64,000 nucleotides of DNA from Nitrosomonas sp. (GTDB taxonomy: Bacteria; Pseudomonadota; Gammaproteobacteria; Burkholderiales; Nitrosomonadaceae): contig JAMWZW010000007.1 of assembly GCA_024281995.1 (NCBI GenBank), positions 82,249 to 146,248 of the forward strand, read 5' to 3'. The stretch's first letter is position 1. Every line of letters begins with the position of its first letter. Under the pieces are notes generated by a model that searched no databases, was not told where the DNA came from, and saw only the letters and a program-made list of their open reading frames with translations. Positions 43,452-54,340 of this stretch are shown one piece after another. The position numbers and the translations under genes are program-made.

Positions 43452-45607
43452 TGAAATATGTGCTTATTATTGGCGCAGGCGTCGGAGCAGTCATGTTGTT
43501 TCTGTTGGCTACAGCGGGTGCCAATACTGAGTTTTTTGAACACAAATATCGTTTATTACTAGGTATAAATATTGCTTTTGTGGCATTCCTCATGATTGTC
43601 GTGGGGTTCTCGCTATGGCGATTCCGGCGCAAACTGAAATCAGGCGTATTTGGTTCTAAGCTGGCATTGCGATTAATGTTAATTTTTTCGTTGATGGCAA
43701 TACTGCCGGGAGCATTGGTGTATGCCGTATCTGTGCAGTTTCTCGGAAAGAGTATCGAATCTTGGTTTGATGTGAAGGTAGAACGAGCTCTAGAGGGCGG
43801 TTTAAACCTTGGCCATACGATGCTCGAAAGTTTGTTGGCGGAGTTACAAAAAAAGGCGCAAGCAACTGCGTTGATGCTGTCCTCGGAATCTTCTACGCCA
43901 CCTTTACTTGTATTCAATGAATTACTGCTGCAATCGCAAGTTGAAGAAGCGACCTTATTTAGCCAGGATGGCAAAATCATTGCGTTTTCTAGTGAAAATA
44001 ACTTAACGTTATTTCCTGGCGTACCTAATGCTATGGTGATGCGGCAGATAAGAATTCAGAAGGCTTACAGTGCAGTTGAATCTATAATCGATAAGGGGTT
44101 GTATTTGCGTGTGGTTGTTCCTGTTAATGTATTGAATTTGAAAGAGGATATTCAAATGCTTCAGCTTTTGCAGCCGGTTCCTATGCAGTTGGCAAAAGAT
44201 GCTGAGCGAGTACAGGCAGGGATTGAAGATTATCAAGAACTTTCATTATCTCGTCAGGGATTAACTTGGCTGTATAGCGTTACCTTGACGCTGGCATTAT
44301 TGCTGTCATTATTTTCAGCGCTGGCTTCAGCTTCATTGCTCAGTGAGAGATTGAGTGCTCCATTGGGGATGCTGGCAGAAGGCACTCGTGCCATTGCGCA
44401 AGGCGATTATAGCCGGCGTCATTTGGTTCAGAGTAGCGATGAATTGGGTGTGCTGACAGAATCGTTTAATTTGATGACACAACAGTTACAAGAAGCGCAA
44501 GCGATTGCACAGCATAATCAGCAGGAGGTGGAGAGCGCACGTGCGCATTTGGAAAGTATACTGGCGAACCTTTCTTCCGGTGTGTTGGTATTTGACGAGC
44601 AATTGGTGTTATCAAAGGCAAACCGCAGTGCGGAACAGATACTGCAAGTACCATTAATAAGTCTGGATGGCGCCATTATAGAAGGATGTGTCGACAATGA
44701 ACCGCAACTTCAAGTTCTGGTTACTGAAATTAGAGAAGGTTTTAATTCCGGAGCAGCAGGGGTTTGGCAGCGTCAGTTAACGCGCTTAGTAGATGGCCAA
44801 AATCAGGTGTTATTAATACGGGGAACGCGTTTGCCAAAGATATCCGGTGGTGGTGGCGTAGTGGTTTTTGATGATATTACTAATCTTTTACAAGTACAAC
44901 GTGCAGTTGCGTGGGGTGAGATTGCGCGTCGGTTGGCGCATGAAATAAAAAATCCTCTAACACCGATTCAGCTTTCCGCCGAGCGGGTGCAGCATAAACT
45001 TATCCATAAACTTAATGAAGAAGATGCAAGGATATTACGGCGATCTACTGAAACAATTGTAAATCAGGTTGAAGCGTTGAAGAAAATGGTTAATGAATTC
45101 AGTCAGTATGCTCGCATTCCTGAATTAGAGTTACGTCAACTCGATTTTAATCGCTTAGTAAGAGAAGTTTTATCTTTGTATGAAGCTGCCAGCACGACAA
45201 TTGATCGCAATAAACTTATTCCCATCAAGCAAACATTGGCGGATGGTTTGCCAATGATCAGAGGAGATTCCGCACAGCTGCGGCAAGTGCTGCACAATTT
45301 ATTGCAAAATGCTCAAGATGCATTGATGGACACTGTAGAACCAATAATTGAAGTGAAAACGGAAGCAGTACATGGTGGTGTGCAACTGATTGTGCGTGAC
45401 AATGGATGCGGGTTTTCGGATGAAATTAGGGCGCGTGTTTTTGAACCGTATGTTACGACTAAATTGAAAGGAACGGGACTTGGTTTACCCATTGTAAAGA
45501 AAATTATTGAGGAACATGAGGGGGTTATTCATATTGAAAATAGAAAACCTCATGGTGCCCAGATATCGATAATTTTGCCTGTGCTCAGTAAAAGCCTATC
45601 AAAATAA
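43451..45607 (+). CDS. ntrY: NtrY-like membrane sensor histidine kinase
   Basis: A 718-residue sensor kinase. The N-terminal helices (about 3-25, 35-55 and 75-95) anchor an extracytoplasmic sensor region of about 180 residues, which ends at a further helix near 280. A HAMP linker (LSERLSAPLGMLAEGTRAIAQGDYS), a PAS domain (HLESILANLSSGVLVFDE), a HisKA domain (ARRLAHEIKNPLTPIQLSAER with the phosphorylated His) and a HATPase domain (LLQNAQDAL; DNGCGFSDEI; GTGLGLPIVKKI) follow in order. The architecture fits NtrY, which senses redox or nitrogen state in other proteobacteria. Its likely partner is encoded next. Confidence 0.93.
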   Translation: MKYVLIIGAGVGAVMLFLLATAGANTEFFEHKYRLLLGINIAFVAFLMIVVGFSLWRFRRKLKSGVFGSKLALRLMLIFSLMAILPGALVYAVSVQFLGKSIESWFDVKVERALEGGLNLGHTMLESLLAELQKKAQATALMLSSESSTPPLLVFNELLLQSQVEEATLFSQDGKIIAFSSENNLTLFPGVPNAMVMRQIRIQKAYSAVESIIDKGLYLRVVVPVNVLNLKEDIQMLQLLQPVPMQLAKDAERVQAGIEDYQELSLSRQGLTWLYSVTLTLALLLSLFSALASASLLSERLSAPLGMLAEGTRAIAQGDYSRRHLVQSSDELGVLTESFNLMTQQLQEAQAIAQHNQQEVESARAHLESILANLSSGVLVFDEQLVLSKANRSAEQILQVPLISLDGAIIEGCVDNEPQLQVLVTEIREGFNSGAAGVWQRQLTRLVDGQNQVLLIRGTRLPKISGGGGVVVFDDITNLLQVQRAVAWGEIARRLAHEIKNPLTPIQLSAERVQHKLIHKLNEEDARILRRSTETIVNQVEALKKMVNEFSQYARIPELELRQLDFNRLVREVLSLYEAASTTIDRNKLIPIKQTLADGLPMIRGDSAQLRQVLHNLLQNAQDALMDTVEPIIEVKTEAVHGGVQLIVRDNGCGFSDEIRARVFEPYVTTKLKGTGLGLPIVKKIIEEHEGVIHIENRKPHGAQISIILPVLSKSLSK

Positions 45608-45781
45608 ATCAATTAAATTAATATGAGATTGAATCGATGGGATGATTCAAGAAAGGATAATAATTTTGATATAGTTACATGCCAAATGATGGACTAAGAA
45701 CTTAGAGGATAAAATCAATACTTCTGAACATTGGTAGTTATAGACAAGCTGATTAGATTTCGGCAGCGGAGAAAATTTTAA

Positions 45782-47044
45782 ATGATAACAAACAATACAA
45801 TACTTGTTGTTGATGATGAAATTGGTATACGTGAATTGCTGTCGGAAATATTGCGTGATGAAGGATATCGCGTAGCGTTGGCAGAAAATGCCGAACAAGC
45901 CCGAGTTTGGCGAAGTCAAACGCGTCCAGATCTTGTGTTGCTAGATATTTGGATGCCTGATACGGATGGAATTACTTTATTAAAAGATTGGGCCAGTAAC
46001 GGTATGCTGACAATGCCAGTAATTATGATGTCTGGGCATGGCACCATAGATACTGCAGTCGAAGCAACGCGCATCGGTGCATTTGGTTATTTAGAAAAAC
46101 CAATACCACTGCAAAAATTGTTAAGTACTGTTGTTAAAGCTTTACGTGGAGGACAAAACAAACAGCACATGGCGCTGTCACTGGCTAGCTTAGGCAAAGG
46201 TGCCTTAGTTGCTGAACTTAGAAAGAAATTAGAGCAAGTTGCCAATTTGAAAACACCGCTATTGTTGATGGGGGAGCCTGGTGTTGGTGCAGAAATCTGT
46301 GCTCGCTTTTTGCATCGTCCTAGTACACCCTGGGTGGAGCCAGAAACATTAACATCGCTGGCGGAATCACCGCTGGATTTATTGGAATTGGCGCGTGACG
46401 GTTTATTATTTCTTAAAGATATTGGTGAGATTAGTAAATTGGCGCAAAAAGGCCTATTGCTGCTGCTAACCAAATTGGATAAATATAATGTGCGACTCGT
46501 GTGTGCAACATCGCAACCGTTGGCTGAATTAACGGCACAGGGTGCATATCTGCCCAAACTTTTTGAAATGCTCAGTGGCTTAAGTATCGGAATTCCACCA
46601 TTGAGAGCGCACCGAGAAGATATTCCTGAATTGGCTAACCAAATTTTGTCTCGCTTTGCTGAATCAGGTGAGGCTTCTTCTTCCCTGCAATTCACTACAG
46701 CTGCGCTAAATTGCTTACGCAATTATGATTGGCCAGGTAATTTGACACAACTCACAGGTGTAGTGCATTCCTTAGCGTTGACCAGTACAGGTGATGAAAT
46801 TTCAGTTGAAGCTGTGCAACAAGCAATGGTTTTTCCTGAGTCTGCTTCGGCGTCAGCAACATCAGAAATCCCTTTAGATCTTTCACTGCGCGAAGCGCGA
46901 GATTTATTTGAGAAAACTTATTTCGAAAGGCTGATTGATCAAGAAAATGGCAATATGACTCGGGTTGCTGATCGGGCCGGTTTGGAACGAACACATCTTT
47001 ATCGCAAGATAAAATTGCTGGGCATCAAGCTGAGAGGGAATTAA
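45782..47044 (+). CDS. ntrX: NtrX-like response regulator with degenerate AAA+ domain
   Basis: A 420-residue regulator. The receiver domain (1-120) is intact: D11/D12, phosphorylated D55 in LLDIWMPDTDG and K107 in YLEKPI. The central region has the layout of a sigma-54 activator ATPase, but Walker A reads GEPGVGAE (164-171) without its lysine, the Walker B equivalent is FLKDIGE, and the GAFTGA loop that contacts sigma-54 is absent. The C-terminal Fis-type helix-turn-helix (NMTRVADRAGLERTHLYRKIKLLG) is intact. It probably binds DNA under phosphorylation control but cannot remodel sigma-54 polymerase. A gap of 174 bp separates it from ntrY. Confidence 0.9.
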   Translation: MITNNTILVVDDEIGIRELLSEILRDEGYRVALAENAEQARVWRSQTRPDLVLLDIWMPDTDGITLLKDWASNGMLTMPVIMMSGHGTIDTAVEATRIGAFGYLEKPIPLQKLLSTVVKALRGGQNKQHMALSLASLGKGALVAELRKKLEQVANLKTPLLLMGEPGVGAEICARFLHRPSTPWVEPETLTSLAESPLDLLELARDGLLFLKDIGEISKLAQKGLLLLLTKLDKYNVRLVCATSQPLAELTAQGAYLPKLFEMLSGLSIGIPPLRAHREDIPELANQILSRFAESGEASSSLQFTTAALNCLRNYDWPGNLTQLTGVVHSLALTSTGDEISVEAVQQAMVFPESASASATSEIPLDLSLREARDLFEKTYFERLIDQENGNMTRVADRAGLERTHLYRKIKLLGIKLRGN

Positions 47045-47212
47045 GGATAAAAAGAAATTTTTTGCTACCGGATTGGTTTTATGCGCAAAATGAAGGTCTC
47101 TAGTTGTCGTATTACCCATCTTAAGAGATAATGCTAACTTTGCCAGCAATGTACAGTCATAGGCTGGCGATAACTATTACTGTTTGATGAAAATTTAAGG
47201 GAGTTAGTATTG

Positions 47213-49228
47213 ATGGGTACATTCAAGGATTTTGACGCGCCGGTATTTAGGGATTTAACCAGCGCGATTCGCGCACTGGCGATGGATGCGGTGCAAAAAG
47301 CCAATTCTGGTCATCCGGGTATGCCAATGGGGATGGCTGAAATTGCTGAAGTGCTGTGGATTCATCATCTGCGTCATAATCCTGCCAATCCGGGGTGGGT
47401 GGATAGAGATCGATTTGTCCTTTCCAATGGTCATGGTTCAATGCTAATTTATGCATTACTGCATTTGACAGGCTATGATTTGCCGATGGAAGAGCTCAAG
47501 CAATTTCGGCAGCTTCATTCCAAAACCCCTGGACACCCAGAATATGGTTATACACCCGGAGTAGAAACAACTACTGGTCCTTTGGGTCAGGGAATTACTA
47601 ATGCGGTGGGTATGGCATTGGCGGAAAAAGTGCTGGCAGCGGAATTTAATCGCCCTGGTTATAATATAGTGGATCATCACACTTATGTTTTTTTGGGAGA
47701 TGGTTGTCTAATGGAAGGTATCTCCCATGAAGCGTGCTCGTTAGCCGGGACACTTGGTTTGGGTAAGTTAATATGTTTTTATGATGATAACGGCATTTCT
47801 ATTGATGGTCACGTGGAAGGTTGGTTTACCGATGATACACCAAAGCGATTTGCATCTTATAATTGGCACGTAATTCCGAATGTTAACGGTCACGATCCAG
47901 TGGCGATTGAAGCCGCGATTGAGGAAGCTAAGCGAGTAAATGACAAACCGTCGATGATTTGTTGCAAAACGGTGATCGGAATGGGTTCACCTAATATGGC
48001 TAACACCCATTCGGTACATGGCGCTGCATTAGGCGACGCAGAAATTGCAGCTGCTCGTCCACATATTGGTTGGCATCATGCACCTTTTGAAATACCTCAA
48101 GATGTCTATAGCACTTGGGATGCAAGGGCAAAAGGTCAGAAGCTTGAAACTGAGTGGAGCGAGAGTTTTGCGGAATATGCTGAAAAATATCCTGCTGAAG
48201 CTGCTGAGTTTAACCGCAGAATGGCGGGTGATTTACCGGCAAATTGGAATGAACATGTCGATAGCATTATTAGTCAAGTGAACGCGAAAGCAGAAACAAT
48301 TGCCAGTCGAAAGGCTTCGCAAAATGCTATTGAAGGTTTGGCACCCATTTTACCTGAATTGATTGGTGGTTCCGCTGATCTGGCCGGATCTAATTTGACT
48401 TTATGGTCTGGTTCGAAAGGAATTAATCAACAGAATGGCGGTAATTATGTCTATTATGGAGTGCGTGAATTTGGCATGAGCGCCATCATGAATGGTTTGT
48501 CATTACACGGTGGTTTAATTCCTTATGGTGCTACATTCTTGATGTTTTCTGAATATGCGCGTAATGCCTTGCGTATGGCTGCATTGATGAAAATTCGTAA
48601 TATTTTTGTATTTACTCATGATTCAATTGGCCTGGGTGAAGATGGGCCGACGCACCAACCCGTAGAACAAACCGCTACATTGCGCTATATCCCCAATATG
48701 AACGTATGGCGGCCGTGTGATACGGTTGAATCAACCATTTCATGGGCGCATGCTATCGAGAGAAAAGACGGTCCTTCAACCTTGATATTTAGCCGTCAGA
48801 ATTTGCCATTTCAGAAACGTGATGCTGCGACAATCAAATCGATTGTAAAAGGTGGTTATGTCCTATCTGAAGCAAGCAATGGAAAACCTCAAGCCATTCT
48901 GATCGCAACAGGATCCGAAGTAGGCTTGGCTATGAACGCGCAAAAAACGCTGGCTGAAGAAGGTGTTTATGTGCGTGTTGTTTCTATGCCATGTACTAAT
49001 GTTTTTGATCGCCAGGAGTTATCCTATAAAGAGGGGGTTCTACTGAAGGGTATTAAACGGATTGCTATAGAAGCGGGAGTCACCGATTTTTGGCGTAAAT
49101 ATGTAGGATTGGATGGCGCTGTAGTAGGTATTGATACTTTTGGCGAATCTGCACCTGCAGATGTTCTATTTAAACATTTTGGCTTTACTGTGGAAAATGT
49201 GGTTAAGGCAGTAAAGAGTGTTCTCTAA
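47213..49228 (+). CDS. tkt: Transketolase
   Basis: A thiamine-diphosphate enzyme of the pentose phosphate and Calvin cycles, 671 residues. Key features are [12 protein letters not shown] near the N-terminus, the cofactor motif [13 protein letters not shown]...[21 protein letters not shown]-like substrate contacts and YGVREFGM with the catalytic glutamate. A TTG at 47210 is directly followed by ATG at 47213; I chose the ATG because GGGAG lies about 9 bases before it. It heads the tkt-gap-pgk-pyk-fba series found in autotrophic betaproteobacteria. Confidence 0.97.
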   Translation: MGTFKDFDAPVFRDLTSAIRALAMDAVQKANSGHPGMPMGMAEIAEVLWIHHLRHNPANPGWVDRDRFVLSNGHGSMLIYALLHLTGYDLPMEELKQFRQLHSKTPGHPEYGYTPGVETTTGPLGQGITNAVGMALAEKVLAAEFNRPGYNIVDHHTYVFLGDGCLMEGISHEACSLAGTLGLGKLICFYDDNGISIDGHVEGWFTDDTPKRFASYNWHVIPNVNGHDPVAIEAAIEEAKRVNDKPSMICCKTVIGMGSPNMANTHSVHGAALGDAEIAAARPHIGWHHAPFEIPQDVYSTWDARAKGQKLETEWSESFAEYAEKYPAEAAEFNRRMAGDLPANWNEHVDSIISQVNAKAETIASRKASQNAIEGLAPILPELIGGSADLAGSNLTLWSGSKGINQQNGGNYVYYGVREFGMSAIMNGLSLHGGLIPYGATFLMFSEYARNALRMAALMKIRNIFVFTHDSIGLGEDGPTHQPVEQTATLRYIPNMNVWRPCDTVESTISWAHAIERKDGPSTLIFSRQNLPFQKRDAATIKSIVKGGYVLSEASNGKPQAILIATGSEVGLAMNAQKTLAEEGVYVRVVSMPCTNVFDRQELSYKEGVLLKGIKRIAIEAGVTDFWRKYVGLDGAVVGIDTFGESAPADVLFKHFGFTVENVVKAVKSVL

Positions 49229-49272
49229 TTAGAGTTTAATAATTAATGATCAAAGCAAGCAGATGGAACTGA

Positions 49273-50313
<1,041 letters not shown>

Positions 50314-50397
50314 TTGAGTATTTATTATTGATCTACCATTTATAAAAAGAACAAATTCTGATTATTATCTGGGTGGTTAGTATTCCATTAGAAAGGC

Positions 50398-50425
50398 ATA
50401 AAGGGTAGCGTTTGCTATCCTTTAT
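50398..50425 (+). terminator. Hairpin between gap and pgk (attenuator or processing site)
   Basis: Two 12-base arms (50398-50409 and 50414-50425, ATAAAGGGTAGC and GCTATCCTTTAT) pair perfectly apart from one G-U and leave a 4-base loop. The following sequence is only moderately T-rich. It lies 30 bases before the pgk start, so it may reduce or shape read-through from gap, or protect an mRNA end. Confidence 0.55.
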
Positions 50426-50455
50426 ATTTTCTTAAACATAACTCTGGAGATTGCC

Positions 50456-51634
50456 GTGTCAGTTATTAAACTTGTAGACCTTGATCTAAGAGGGAAGCGT
50501 GTATTTATCCGCGCTGATTTGAATGTGCCCGTGAAAGACGGTAAAGTGACATCGGACGCACGCATTACCGCTTCTATGGCAACCATTAATCATTGTTTAA
50601 AACAAGGCGCTAAGGTGATGGTTACATCGCATTTAGGCCGGCCTGAGGAAGGACAATGGAGTGAGGAGAATTCGCTGAAGCCTGTAGCAGATGATATTGC
50701 AAACCGCTTGAATAAACCGGTACGATTGATTCGTGACTGGATTGATGGTGGTTTTGAAGTTGCCGAAGGTGAGTTGGTAGTGCTCGAAAATTGTCGCATC
50801 AATAAAGGCGAAAAAAAGAATGTAGAAGAAACGGCGCAAAAATATGCGAAATTATGCGACGTGTTTGTTATGGATGCATTTGGTACCGCGCACCGTGCTG
50901 AGGCTTCAACCCATGGAATTGCGAAATATGCCCCTGTGGCTTGTGCAGGGATTTTGCTGACGGAAGAATTAGAGGCATTAACCAAAGCATTATTGAATCC
51001 GGCTCGTCCGATGGTAGCTATTGTTGGTGGTTCTAAAGTTTCAACCAAACTGACGGTACTTGAATCGCTCTCAGAAAAAGTTGATCAATTGGTGGTGGGG
51101 GGAGGCATTGCGAATACCTTCCTGAAAGCTACCGGTAAGAATGTTGGAAAGTCGTTATATGAAGATGATCTTGTACCAACAGCTAAAGCTTTAATGGATA
51201 AAATGGCTAAGCGCAATGCATCAATACCAATTGCAGTCGATGTTGTCGTCGGAAAAAAATTTGATGCCAACGAGCCGGCTGTGTTGAAAGATGCAGGTAG
51301 CGTCGACGATGATGATATGATTTTTGATATTGGACCGAAAAGTGCGCAGGAGCTTGTCGATATCATCATGCGTGCCGGTACCGTGGTTTGGAACGGACCC
51401 GTGGGTGTATTTGAATTTGACCAGTTTGGTGCAGGAACTGAGAAAATTGCCCGGGCAATTGCAGAAACCAATGCTTTCACACTGGCCGGCGGTGGCGATA
51501 CGATTGCGGCAATCCAGAAATATGATATCTACGATAAAGTATCTTATATATCAACAGCAGGTGGCGCATTTCTTGAGTTTTTGGAAGGCAAAAAATTACC
51601 CGCGGTGGAAATATTGGAAATGCGTGCTAATTAA
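50456..51634 (+). CDS. pgk: Phosphoglycerate kinase
   Basis: A 392-residue two-domain kinase of glycolysis and the Calvin cycle. [22 protein letters not shown] and the nucleotide end with WNGPVGVFE and GGGDTIAAI are all present. It starts with GTG; GGAGA lies 8 bases before it, and no upstream ATG fits the conserved N-terminus. pyk begins 12 bp after the stop. Confidence 0.97.
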   Translation: MSVIKLVDLDLRGKRVFIRADLNVPVKDGKVTSDARITASMATINHCLKQGAKVMVTSHLGRPEEGQWSEENSLKPVADDIANRLNKPVRLIRDWIDGGFEVAEGELVVLENCRINKGEKKNVEETAQKYAKLCDVFVMDAFGTAHRAEASTHGIAKYAPVACAGILLTEELEALTKALLNPARPMVAIVGGSKVSTKLTVLESLSEKVDQLVVGGGIANTFLKATGKNVGKSLYEDDLVPTAKALMDKMAKRNASIPIAVDVVVGKKFDANEPAVLKDAGSVDDDDMIFDIGPKSAQELVDIIMRAGTVVWNGPVGVFEFDQFGAGTEKIARAIAETNAFTLAGGGDTIAAIQKYDIYDKVSYISTAGGAFLEFLEGKKLPAVEILEMRAN

Positions 51635-51646
51635 TCTTTACGAATA

Positions 51647-53101
51647 ATGATTCGCAGAACAAAAATTGTAGCAACATTGGGACCTGCGTGTGTAAATCCA
51701 AAAATATTGGAGCGCATGATTCTGGCTGGTGTAGATGTTGTTCGGATTAATTTTTCGCATGGTACACGCGAACAACATATTGAATTTGCAGAATTGACAC
51801 GCTCACTGGCAAGAGCTGCGGGCCGAACTGTGGGCGTTCTGGCGGATTTGCAAGGCCCCAAAATACGCGTCGGCAAATTTGAACACGGTAAAATCAGACT
51901 GGAAATAGGTGATCAGTTTATTCTTGATTCCTTCTGCGAATTAGGTAACCAGGAAAGGGTCGGATTGGACTATAAGGAATTGCCGAACGATCTGGAAACT
52001 GGAGCAACCTTAATGCTAGACGATGGGCGGATTGTGTTGGGTGTTTCCGCAGTCAGGGATAGTCAGGTTTTTTGCGTGGTTGAACAAGGTGGCGTACTGT
52101 CGAATAACAAAGGTATCAATCGCAAAGGTGGTGGGCTTGGCGCACCAGCACTGACGAGCAAAGATTTGGAAGACATCAAGACTGCCGCAGAGTTTGGCGC
52201 GGATTATTTAGCTGTATCGTTTGTGCGGTCAGGTGATGATATTCGGCAAGCCCGTGCATTGATGCAGGAAGCCGGTGGAAAAGGCATGATCATGGCTAAG
52301 ATTGAGCGTTCAGAAGCCATTCTTGCGTTAGATGATATTCTGGAAGCGTCCGATGCCATTATGGTTGCTCGCGGTGATCTGGCAGTTGAAGTTGGTGATG
52401 CTGCTGTTCCAGCACTACAAAAAAGAATGATTCGTTCGGCCAGAACCAATAATAAGTTGGTGGTGACGGCAACACAGATGATGGAATCAATGATTACCAA
52501 TCCAATTCCTACGCGTGCTGAAGTTTCGGATGTTGCCAATGCTGTACTGGATGGTACGGATGCTGTGATGCTATCGGCAGAATCGGCTGCCGGCGAATAT
52601 CCTGTTGAAGCGGTAGAAGCCATGGCAAGGGTTTGCCTGGAAGCGGAAAAGGAGTACTTGGTAAGTCATGATCGGCGCACGATAACAGTCAATCAAGTAA
52701 CCATTGAAGAAGCCATTGCGCGTGCAACTATGTTTACCGCTAGCGGCTTACAAATACGTGCGATTGCAGCATTGACACAAAGCGGCGTCACTGCATTATT
52801 AATGTCGCGCAGAAGTTCCAAAGTACCTATTTTTGCGTTAAGTCCAAATGAAGACACGCGCAGGCGGGTAACGTTGTTTAGAGGTGTATATCCAGTCGAA
52901 TTTGGCGAAGGATTGAGCGATCCTGAAATTATTCTTAATCTTGCTGAAGAAGAATTGCTTAAGCGTGGTGTAGTGCGTAATGGTGATATCATGGTGATGA
53001 CGATTGGTGAACCGGTGGGTAAATCCGGTGGCACTAATACTATGAAAATTATCAAAGTAGGCGAATGGAAATTAAGGCATGGTATTGATGACGTTTCATG
53101 A
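51647..53101 (+). CDS. pyk: Pyruvate kinase
   Basis: Converts phosphoenolpyruvate and ADP to pyruvate and ATP. The 484-residue protein has RRTKIVATLGPA, the barrel active site MAKIERSEA with the catalytic Lys, MVARGDLAVE, and a C-terminal allosteric domain. It lies 12 bp after pgk and 128 bp before fba. Confidence 0.96.
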   Translation: MIRRTKIVATLGPACVNPKILERMILAGVDVVRINFSHGTREQHIEFAELTRSLARAAGRTVGVLADLQGPKIRVGKFEHGKIRLEIGDQFILDSFCELGNQERVGLDYKELPNDLETGATLMLDDGRIVLGVSAVRDSQVFCVVEQGGVLSNNKGINRKGGGLGAPALTSKDLEDIKTAAEFGADYLAVSFVRSGDDIRQARALMQEAGGKGMIMAKIERSEAILALDDILEASDAIMVARGDLAVEVGDAAVPALQKRMIRSARTNNKLVVTATQMMESMITNPIPTRAEVSDVANAVLDGTDAVMLSAESAAGEYPVEAVEAMARVCLEAEKEYLVSHDRRTITVNQVTIEEAIARATMFTASGLQIRAIAALTQSGVTALLMSRRSSKVPIFALSPNEDTRRRVTLFRGVYPVEFGEGLSDPEIILNLAEEELLKRGVVRNGDIMVMTIGEPVGKSGGTNTMKIIKVGEWKLRHGIDDVS

Positions 53102-53229
53102 ATTGCTGGTAGTAATTATGCTCGAACTTTGCATACCGACCAAGCAACGAATGGTGAAAAGATATTTATTTAAGATAATCGCTTATACTAGAACGTGATT
53201 TTATTAAGACATTTTTTAAGGAGATTTAA

Positions 53230-54294
53230 ATGGCACTCGTATCATTAAGACAACTACTCGATCACGCGGCAGAAAACAGTTATGGTTTACCAGCGTTTAA
53301 TGTCAACAATCTGGAGCAAATCCAGGCCATCATGCAAGCTGCTGATGAGTGCAATAGTCCTGTAATCATGCAAGGTTCCGCCGGTGCAAGGAAATATGCC
53401 GGTGAAGCTTTCTTGAGGCACTTGATTGCTGCTGCTGTTGAAGCTTATCCGCACATACCAATCGTAATGCATCAGGATCATGGCGCTTCTCCATCAGTAT
53501 GCGTGAATGCCATCCGTAGCGGTTTCTCGAGCGTCATGATGGACGGTTCGCTAAAGGAAGATGCCAAAACCCCTTCTACTTATGAATACAATGTCAAAGT
53601 AACGGCAGATGTGGTGAATATTGCTCATTCCGTCGGCGTTTCTGTCGAAGGTGAATTGGGTTGTCTGGGGTCATTGGAATCCGGCATGGGGGAAGCGGAA
53701 GACGGACATGGTGCAGAGGGTGTACTCTCACATGATCAGTTGTTGACAGATCCAGAAGAAGCCGCCGATTTCGTGCGTAAAACCGGCGTGGATGCATTGG
53801 CAATTGCGATCGGCACCTCACATGGTGCGTATAAATTTACCCGTAAACCTACGGGCGATATTTTAGCGATTCAGCGCATCAAGGAAATTCATGCGCGCAT
53901 TCCTAATACACACTTGGTAATGCATGGCTCCAGCTCGGTGCCGCAAGATTGGCTGGAAATTATTCGTCAATATGGTGGTGATATCAAGGAAACCTATGGC
54001 GTACCGGTGGAAGAAATTCAGGAAGGTATCAAATATGGTGTACGCAAAGTGAATATCGATACCGACATTCGTTTAGCAATGACCGGCGCGATCCGCCGCA
54101 GTTTGGAACAAGATAAAAGCAATTTCGATCCGCGCAAATACCTGAAAGAAGCGACCGCCGCTGCGAAAGAAATTTGTAAGGCCCGCTTTGAAGCTTTTGG
54201 CTGTGCTGGCCAAGCCAGTAAAATCAAACCGATCTCACTGGAAAGCATGGCGAATCGCTATGCTAAAGGTGAATTGAATGCAGTTATAAAGTAA
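53230..54294 (+). CDS. fba: Class II fructose-1,6-bisphosphate aldolase (CbbA type)
   Basis: A zinc aldolase of 354 residues used in gluconeogenesis and the Calvin cycle. MHQDHGAS holds the catalytic and zinc ligands, [12 protein letters not shown] follows, and the phosphate-binding [11 protein letters not shown] lies near residue 235. A consensus AAGGAG ribosome-binding site precedes the start. It is the last gene of the carbon-metabolism group. Confidence 0.96.
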   Translation: MALVSLRQLLDHAAENSYGLPAFNVNNLEQIQAIMQAADECNSPVIMQGSAGARKYAGEAFLRHLIAAAVEAYPHIPIVMHQDHGASPSVCVNAIRSGFSSVMMDGSLKEDAKTPSTYEYNVKVTADVVNIAHSVGVSVEGELGCLGSLESGMGEAEDGHGAEGVLSHDQLLTDPEEAADFVRKTGVDALAIAIGTSHGAYKFTRKPTGDILAIQRIKEIHARIPNTHLVMHGSSSVPQDWLEIIRQYGGDIKETYGVPVEEIQEGIKYGVRKVNIDTDIRLAMTGAIRRSLEQDKSNFDPRKYLKEATAAAKEICKARFEAFGCAGQASKIKPISLESMANRYAKGELNAVIK

Positions 54295-54340
54295 TCTGAC
54301 ATTCTCTGAGTTTGATTCGACTCGCACTCAAGAGAAAGGG

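Noticed and set aside
43435-43980. 181-codon minus-strand frame opposite ntrY
   Set aside because: Lies wholly opposite well-supported kinase sequence and has no recognisable features.
46087-46722. 211-codon minus-strand frame opposite ntrX
   Set aside because: Shadow of the degenerate ATPase domain; low-complexity Ser/Asn-rich text and no start context.
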